From contig JABAKD010000009.1 in assembly GCA_012845835.1 (NCBI GenBank), positions 17,033,462 to 17,097,461 of the forward strand: a DNA stretch of 64,000 nucleotides, in the 5' to 3' direction. Positions 56,323 to 64,000 of this stretch are shown here, piece by piece. The DNA is from Undaria pinnatifida. Taxonomy: Eukaryota > Sar > Phaeophyceae > Laminariales > Alariaceae. The first letter of the stretch is position 1. Every line of letters begins with the position of its first letter. A program made the position numbers and the translations under genes. Below the pieces are notes generated by a model. That model did not search any database, was not told where the DNA came from, and worked only from the letters and a program-made list of their open reading frames with translations.

Positions 56323-59300
56323 CATATGTCTCTCTGGGTCTCCAGGAATATTTTGGAGCGAACTTTGGGTAGGTACGCACGACCCGGAGATCCGTCAACG
56401 ATACGCCACTAAGATCCCGCCGTTCACAGGGAGGTTGTAGTAAAAACGAAAATACCCTAATACTACGTAATCAATCGATCTCTACCAGTAGTTTGTTTCT
56501 TTTTTCTTTTTTTCCTCCGGTGGATGGGGGAAAAAAGCAGGAAAGCTGTAAGGTTGAGTTGCTAGGAGTGAGACACAGAGTATCCCTGCAGGTCGACCAA
56601 GTGGGCATGTCCTCGGAGGTACTCACTTTCGTTGGCCCAGAAGAGGACGAGAAGTAGCTTGTACCTTATCCACAGGATCGGGATGACAACTGAGCCTGAG
56701 AGACGAGTCTCTCCGTCTCCCGACTACCCCGACTACAAAACGCCATCCTATCATACGAAAACGGCCAATTACCTATCGAAAGCAGGCAATTATGGGCCTT
56801 TCAAGGCCGTACCCTAACACTAGCCCACCCTGATGAGCCGCCTATGCAGAAATATCGGAGATTCGGACAAACTCAGGTTCTACGAACTAGATCATGACAT
56901 GCGGCTCCTCAAAACCCACTTGCACATCTCTAAACGGCGTGGCTATGAAGTCAGGAAAACGCGAAAAAAGGCAATAGAAGGAAACCCAGAACCTATATCA
57001 AGGCAAAGCACCCCCCATCAAAAACCTGCCACGTAACGCCGGTATGGCGGGGGGAGAGCGAGACGAGAAAGGCACTATGGCAAAACAAACCACCGAAAAA
57101 GGCGCTATGGCAAGACGAACCATCGTCGAAAGCCTCCCGCGTACCGTCAGTGTGGTGGGGGGGGCGAGACGAAGAAAGGCGAATTGAAGGGAAACACAGG
57201 CACTACGACAAGGGAAGTCATGCAAAAAAACTCCTCGGGCCACCGTCAGGGCGGGGGGGGAGATGGGGAAGCAACAAATACCCGAAACGCAAGTTGACAG
57301 TACCTACAGCCCTGCGACGGGGAGAAGTGTCTAGCTGAAAATGTAGGAACAAGTACAACACAAACAATAAATAAATGAATACAAAACTGTCCCGTGCCAC
57401 GTTACGATGGACAGGGTACCCTGGTCGCCCCCCGGCTCGGGGGCTGAGGAGGGCGTCGGCAAGGCGAATTTGAACGAACACGGAAAACCGATAGTCCTGA
57501 TCTCAAATAGCGACCTGATTACCCAGACCCTCGAGCGGGGGGGTCGACAGGACTTGAAAAAAAACGCCTCAAATCCAGTCTAAACGCTCAATACACCACA
57601 AGCAACCCAAGGACAAGAACTGCAGACCTCATAGCCCAGAAAATAAAGAAATGGACAACCATCGAGGCGCAGCCGTGGCTAGTTGATCAAAAGCCGTACA
57701 TTTACAATACGTTCACCACACTTCCACGTATTTCCATACATGTGTGTCGATTTAACTCAATTTCACTCGCAATCTAGCGCCTAGCTGGCGTATCCTTCGG
57801 TTCCCGTAGCATGAAATGACAGCGCGAGCTGTCTCTACCAGCGGTCACCGTTACTACTACATACAGCGGCGCAAGCTGCCGGGTACACGGATTCGTGCGT
57901 ATGTCGACCTGACTTGATCCCTGGGGATCAGATGCGGTGGAGATAGCCGCCCGGAAAGTCATCCCTCCGGGTAGTGTGGGGCTTGCGCAAGCTAACCCAC
58001 TAAAAAAAAACGGCCATGAGAAAACAGCCTTCCGCCGGTCTTGGTTCGGTTACAGTCCACCCTACCCACTCGGGCGTTGGTCCTACCTTTTACCTTTATA
58101 GCTCAGTCGGGTACCACCAGCACATGAACAGCGTCACATCAATTTAGCACCGAGGCTTAACGCTTGCTGTGCTCACACGCCATCATCAGCTCTATTGAGA
58201 CACTTTCTTATTTATCTGGGCTTCTTTGCCCGCTGCATTTTTTAGGAGCAATTTCTAAATTTCAGGTAGTAGTGCCATAAACTACATGTAATAAATGTAC
58301 ACCAGGTATTTACGACCGTATGTTTTTTTGGTACTACAGATACCATTGCTACAGACATACTGCTACTATTATTAAGAAAATATGCCAGGCACCTCGTAGT
58401 TCTAATTCAGTATCAATAGTAGTACTGCCGCTACTACACTTACTACTATCCACTACTTGCTCAAAATATACTGCTAATAGTACTTAACATGTACTCATAC
58501 TACAACAACTGTTACTACCACTGCTACTATTACTTGTTTATTTTGGGTACTCTGTACTGCTATACACTAGGCAATGTAGGTCACCCGATATTACCCTCTG
58601 GACACCTTTTCAAGGTACAATATATCACAACGTACGCTCAACATCGGAAACGCTCAGGGTAAATAGAGTCTCAGCGCCGGACGACTTGGTGATAAACATT
58701 ATCAAGGAGGGAGCCGCCAGAACGTCTATGGAGCGTCGGAGTTACTAGACCTAGGCACACCATTCTATTGCCTAGAGCCCTTTTCGCGTTCGGCGTGTTT
58801 CACTCATGATAAAAGGACTACCGAATATGATACAAACTAGCAATCACTTTTCTATCTCCGCGATAATTTTATTGCTGGCGAACGAGGCTTCTGGTCTCTA
58901 CCCCACGACCCCCCCGAGCGAGGAACAGAAGACCCAACTCGCGCGTGCTCCGCGTTCGTCGAGCCGTCTCGGCTTGATATTGGCCGGAATGCTCGTAGAG
59001 GATCTCGATCAACCCGGATCTTGTGAAGCGGAGCTGATCCATGGTACTAAATACTGCATCACTCAAGGCGGGTATTCTGCTTGCGTGACGACGCGGATTA
59101 TAGGCTTTGTTGCGATACTCTGACAACGTAGCGTCTCAGCAGGCCTCGCCTCTCGATTACTTATTCGACGTGCAAGGCATTCTGCTTAACAGTTTGATGG
59201 AGGATGGACAGATGGACGGCTGCTTGAAGGTACGGGACGGCGCGTGGCCTAGTGGCTGATGCTGGTCCATCGGCGCGCGTGCCCGGTAGTACCAAGCGTG

Positions 59301-59570
59301 CATGACGCGTGTTGACCTCCACTGCAACACAGCAGAATCAGCTCGCCGCTGGGGGGTCCTCCATCCCCAGAAACGCCGTCCCTGTGGGTGTGAACTCCTA
59401 GGCCAGTCCATATGGCTCGGGACGAGTCCGAGAGCTCCGCCCTAAAAACAGGCGACAGCAGCCGGTCCCGGTAGGCTCCGTCATCGAGCTTTGGCGAGAT
59501 ATCTTGTCCCGGTCTCCCAGACCAGTTCATCCACACCCGATGGGCGTGCTGACTGGGAGAGCTGTTCCAG
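56323..59570. other. Anonymous region
   Basis: Two short basic frames (56632-56817, 56833-57036) could be one broken mobile-element ORF, but no family is recognisable. 57020-57250 has diverged tandem copies of a unit containing AAAGGCNCTATGGCAA and runs of G. 58250-58560 is TAC/CTG triplet-rich. Confidence 0.45.
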
Positions 59571-59579
59571 AGACGTATG

Positions 59580-60245
59580 TGCTGCCGCAGCTTGTACTGC
59601 GCGTTTTGGGGGTTAGTAGGCGTCGTGCACCGGCAACACCTCCTTATCCGATTTCCCTGAAGCGCCTTCTTCACCCGCGCGGAACGTCCTGCCCTCCTAG
59701 CTTTCCGGGACTGCATTCGTTGTGGATTCCTCCGGTGCCCTATGGATATGGCAAAGGTCACTGACGCCACTTCATGCGGCGGACGAGGTCAGAAAAGGGC
59801 AGCTCCTTGCGGACTTTCTCCCCCAGTGATGTCACAAAGGTCTCTGACGGCACTTCACGCGGCGGACGAGGTCATAAACGAGCAGCTCTTTCTTGACTTT
59901 CTCGCTCAGTAAGTCAAAGGTTCCTGACGCCACATCATGCCGCGGACGACGTCCGAAATCTGCAGCTCCTCCCAGATTCTCCCCACCCACTGGGAGAGAA
60001 AGTCCGGAAGGGGCTGCTCATTTGAGCCTCGTCAGCCGTAAGAAATGGCGCCAGGGACCTTTGCGACATCCACGGGGCATCGAAGGAAGCTATATCGAAT
60101 GTAGTTTGGGAAGACGGGGTGATATGGCTTCCGGGGGCGAGCGAAAAAGGCGCTTCAGGGAAATCGGAAGTGGAGGTTTTGTCGGCACACGACGCCTATT
60201 AACCTCCAAAACGCGATACAGGCTGGGGCAGGACCTCGGGCAGCG
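59580..60245. repeat. Foldback (large inverted repeat) with 80-bp tandem units
   Basis: 59580-59840 on plus resembles 60245-59995 on minus: GCGTTTTGGGGGTTAGTAGG against GCGTTTTGGAGGTTAATAGG, and CCGATTTCCCTGAAGCGCC in both. 59753-60000 also holds three tandem copies, about 81 bp apart, of a unit with AAAGGTCNCTGACGCCAC and GCGGCGGACGAGGTC. Confidence 0.8.
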
Positions 60246-60485
60246 TCTCCAACAAGCTCCCGATAGACGCTGACATCCTCCGTTATTCAACCGACGACAG
60301 TTCAAAACCCCTGACCCCCGTCGGCTCCTTTGATGCGGCTGTAGCGTCAACAGACTCGCCGGGCTTCCGTCCTCAAAGAACGACTATTTATCCGCTGTCC
60401 CTGGAATCTCGAACAGACGTTCAAGCATCCAGATCGCGCTAGTCTCTGCCCCTTTGACTCGCGGGTGAAAACGGCTCCGGGTCCA

Positions 60486-61260
60486 TTACTTCTCAATGTA
60501 CGAGGTCCACTGCACCGTGCAGCCGGCGATGATTAGGTTGGCCAACGGTTTGCCCGACATACGCGGCAGCATACTTGTGAGTTGTTCCGTGCCCCCGTCT
60601 CTAATTATTTCAATGACAATATTCATGGTGTGTGTACCGTTGTCTATGGGCACGCCAATCACCTTTACCCCATCCCCCTCTGCGATTCGAGGGCCAACGA
60701 CCCTCCAGAAGGACAAGTTTTCTGAGCCTGGGGCATGCCCCTTCGGAGGCAAAGCGACCGTGTTCCCGGGGTTGGTGGTATTGTCTCTCTCGCGCAGCTC
60801 GTGCTCGAGAAATGACACAACCCCCACAGTGCTCGTTGTGATCTCCGCCGTGCGATGTCGGTATCATCCAGAGAAACAGAGGCTTCAACACCTCAAGGGT
60901 CGATTTTCTCGCGGAACCGCTTCAGCACTGGCAACAACGGCATGCAGTACAACGCCGGGCCCATGGCGTCCCCCTGCTGCAACCCACTGGGAAAGTCGAT
61001 CTTACGCCTCTCGTTCAAACCCGTTTGGAAAACACGGGAGCTGTATCCCACCGCTGCACCTAACGTTGATTGGCGTAAGTGCCGGTACTCAAGCGGCAGT
61101 CTTTGCGGGCACGGCCGTACGTTTGACGGTGTTGAAGACTTTGGGTCAGCCAGTCAGGATGGTCCAGTTTCTTGTTTTATGGTACACCCGGGAGAGTAAC
61201 GATACCTTCCCTCCCCTCTCTCGAAACCGGATCCCAACCGGCCTTCACTCACGATTGATC
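60486..61260 (-). pseudogene. Non-LTR-type reverse transcriptase remnant
   Basis: On the minus strand: VFNTVKR (motif A-like, first Asp lost), GLQQGDAMGPALYCMPLLPV (the RQGDP-type motif), then after a stop and frameshift SLDDTDIA (catalytic Asp pair in place of YxDD). A 113-codon frame follows with GVKVIGVPIDNG and LANLIIAGCTVQWTSYIE, typical of the segment after the polymerase core. Stops and shifts show it is inactive. Confidence 0.75.
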
Positions 61261-63589
61261 TCCAGCCGCAACCTCCTTTGCGGCATGATCCAGACTGAAA
61301 GGGATTCATTCCTATGCAGGCAGAGCGACACTTCCCCCCCAAAGCAACGAGACTGGATTGACATTTTCCCGCCAAATAATCCACCCCCAGAAGTCCTTGA
61401 CGCCGGAACCAAGTCCCTCACGGCCGAAGCCAGTGTTGACATTGGACTAACAGGTGCGAGAAGCGTAGACCAGCACTATCCTCACCTGATACCGCGCTGC
61501 CGGAGTTAATGTTGTCGAAGGTCACCTGCGAATCAGAACCTTCCTCCGAGCACCTTTTTTGTGCAATGGTTTAGTGGTACTTGCTGTCAGCGCTGTCACT
61601 GCTGACTCGGAGACGGAAGCACGATTTTCGTCCGGAAATTTGGCTCTTCACCCGCTCTCATATCACCTTGGTACCGGCGCGCGCGGTTCCGCGAGAAGGC
61701 CACGTGGTGCCACCGACACCCTGTCCAAGTGGCCGCGCCATGATGATGCCCTCTCGTTTTTGGTCGCGTCCGTGGCTTCGTCGGTGGACCTCCGAGCCGT
61801 GTCGATTGTCGACTTGTATGCTCCATCATCGGCGTGAAGGATGATGTCACCACGTTCGACAAACACAAACGTCCCGCGCTGCTTGATTCGGCCATCCTGC
61901 GAGTACCGCAGGGCTGGGAGCATGTACCTCAACTTGGTTACTCATCAGGAGCAAAATCGGTGTCTCCGAGTGCCCGTTCTGCCTATGCGATCCAAAGTTG
62001 TGGTTAAGGAGGCCGAGCACATGAGCAAGAAGCTTGCGTAGGCATTAGCCACCGACCCAGTTGCACTTTGACGACGGTGATAGAGCGTTGCTGGAGATGT
62101 CCAAGGGAGGCACCATCGATTGGTCCTAGGACGGAACGTGAGGTCCAGCGTCGGCCTGAACTGCCGTCTTCAGTACTGCCCGTTTTCCCGTGGCAGACTG
62201 TGCCCCCAAGACAGCCGCAGAGGAGCTGCGTGTCGACCCAACTCTCCTGATGGTTAACACCACACACCGCGCCCGATGTCCATACGGTAGCCTTACCACT
62301 CGGTGCCCCCGAGGAACTGCCCTAGAGGTGGTGGTGGGTCTCGTCAGGGTACCCTGTCTGTGTGACGTCACATTTTCCGGTGGTATTGACTTATTTTACG
62401 TGGCTATACGAAAAGCCCCTGCCCGACCCGGTGAGCCCCCCACCAACAGGTATCTGTCAATCGCCGGCAATTCCCGTCCAGGTTGAGCTGACGCCACGAA
62501 TGGGAAGGAGGGGGTCTCTGTTAGTTGCGTCAGCAATCCTTAGACTCCTAGGCACCAGAGGGTCAGGTGCGACTCTTTTGCGCCATTACGGCCTATGAGA
62601 AACGTTCGTACATGGGTCCCAACATATAGTCGTCGGTCTACAAGGGGGTAGGAGGACATCCTGTTGGTGAGTCCCAAAGGCGTCGAACAGTCGAATATAG
62701 CGGGTGACTGCCCTCTCCCATCCTTGACGGTGCGGAGAGTTGCCGCACGTTCCTCAAGGCAGGCGAAGAAGAGCGTCACAGAATAGGGCGCACAGAACGG
62801 AAGAAAAGATTGGGCTATTCCCTTGAGCACTCACCATCTTGCCAAACGGTCTTCCATAGGTTCCCGGAGCTGATCGTTTCGTAGTGTGCCGAGTCTAGCA
62901 TACGGGTGAGGGGGGCTGGAGGATATCGTCAAAGTGCAAGGCATGTCTTACCGCCGACTAGATATCGCTCACCAATCTGCGCTTGGTTGAGCCTACGCGA
63001 AGTGGCCGTCCGATGGGGCTGCTGGTTCGCAGCCGGCCAAGTCGCACGGCACTGTGCTCGAGCGTACGCTAGTCCGTGTCCGTCGCAAACGAGGATGGCA
63101 CGATGGTGGACAAAGCAACCGAAACATTCACCCCCATGTAAAAAAACGTCTTAAACCGCTCCGGAAGAATGCACGGTGCAGTCACGAATTACCGCTCATA
63201 GATTGTGGTAGACGCCGGACATCGCCCGATTCACCGCCCCTGTACGCCCCGCCAGGACACGTTGCGACCGTGTTCAAGGCCACCCACGGTGTAGTCGGGG
63301 TCGTCGAGAACGGCGGGGAAGAAGCGGACGGAAAGGTGCCCCCCCGTGGCAAATTAACGCGGAACAACTCGAACCTACGTCTGAAGGAGCGCTGAGAACA
63401 TTTTCGGGCAACTGCTGCGTGTTCCAAAGTCCCGAGGCCGAGGGACATCATGGAATGTTATGCTGCACCCTGGTAAACGTTTTTAGTTACGGCACAAACA
63501 AGAGCTCAACCAAGGCCAAGCGATCGAAATGTCGCCGACATCATTACGAATGCCATTTATAGAACATTTTCGTAAAATTATTTCAAGTA
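61261..63589. other. Anonymous DNA beyond the RT remnant
   Basis: Could contain the upstream part of the same retroelement on the minus strand, but no endonuclease or N-terminal RT motif was recognised. No repeats seen. Confidence 0.4.
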
Positions 63590-63652
63590 CGTCAGCTGTG
63601 AGTTTGACCAATTGAGTGGTTGATATTCAAGCTTGCAAGCTGCGTGATAATT
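63590..63652 (+). repeat. Short dispersed element, copy 10
   Basis: ACGTCAGCTGTGAGTTTGAC, CAATTGAGTGGTTG, AAGCTTGCAAGCTGCGTGAT, with the same AT-rich 5' flank (AAAATTATTTCAAG) as the other short-form copies. Confidence 0.88.
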
Positions 63653-63700
63653 CGGCCGCTCCTTTTTACATATTCAGTCCTCTGCATTTTGTGAACAGAG

Positions 63701-63843
63701 GTGGCCCCCTTTAAGAGACCATAATGCGTCGGGCCCCGGAGGTCCTTCATCTAGCGAAGTCCCTTATCTAATTTGGTCCCATTTAAGGGACCTAAGTGGA
63801 CTGTATAGTTTTAAGGGACCAAAAGTCCTTAAAGGGGGCTAAA
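63701..63843. mobile_element. MITE-like hairpin, GCCCCCTTTAAG ends
   Basis: Ends are inverted: GGCCCCCTTTAAGAGACC at the left, and TTAAGGGACC..CTTAAAGGGGGCT at the right. Internal AAGGGACC/GGTCCC motifs repeat. Total about 140 bp, non-coding. Confidence 0.65.
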
Positions 63844-64000
63844 ACGACGGCACATTGAACAAGGCGAGGAAGGACGGCACAAGGGTGCGTGCTTCCGCTG
63901 GTTGCAGATGAATGTATGGTGCGCTGTGATTATCAGGCAACTTATACAGGGCGGCAAGAAAAATAACGCACCTGCTGGCTCACCAGGTGGATTCTATCGT

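Noticed and set aside
1-64000. Integrated large DNA virus (phaeovirus-type) sequence
   Set aside because: No capsid, polymerase, helicase or viral integrase gene was seen; the mobile DNA is retroelement, SINE and DNA-transposon derived.

Overview
This window looks like nuclear DNA of a photosynthetic stramenopile, most likely a brown alga. Three protein-coding genes are split by GT-AG introns of about 0.3-2.2 kb. One of them carries a hydrophobic segment ending in a V-E-A-F-V-G motif that resembles the ASAF-type signal of heterokont plastid proteins. The rest is repeat-rich intergenic DNA with retroelement fossils, SINE-like copies and many minisatellites. The lineage call is inference; the window contains no rRNA or organelle marker.

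Layout. 1-1850: (GGGCT)n repeat, no recognised exon. 1851-7977 (+): the C-terminal six exons of VPS41, a HOPS tethering-complex subunit, with a minisatellite and a SINE in its introns. 9878-12421 (-): a three-exon ankyrin-repeat protein ending in a cysteine-rich RING-like motif. 12422-18400: dispersed repeats, CAG/CTG triplets, a higher-order GTGCC/GTGCT repeat and two SINE copies. 18410-24422 (+): a ten-exon patatin-like phospholipase. 24423-32000: mostly anonymous DNA with a LINE tail fragment near 28.7-29.2 kb.

From 32 kb onward no host gene is recognised. 31963-32760 holds an array of 13-bp palindromes with a 42-bp period, the most unusual structure in the window. It abuts a decayed Ty1/copia pol fragment (32950-35829). 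A transposase-like ORF follows (37204-38097), then a full-length tRNA-derived SINE (38911-39229), a LINE C-terminal fragment on the minus strand fused to a C-rich minisatellite (40613-41830), and a non-autonomous hAT-like element with 8-bp target duplications (41862-42712). A TRIM-like pair of direct repeats lies at 46831-47196. 47.9-54.7 kb is a nest of inverted and direct duplications with two more SINEs (53.0 and 56.0 kb). The last 5 kb holds a foldback repeat, a reverse transcriptase remnant and a small MITE.

The three host genes look functionally independent (endolysosomal tethering, ankyrin/RING adaptor, lipid hydrolysis); nothing suggests co-regulation. The main interest is in the repeats: a phased palindromic array, two SINE subfamilies sharing a core but not heads or tails, and a short dispersed element present in at least ten copies.
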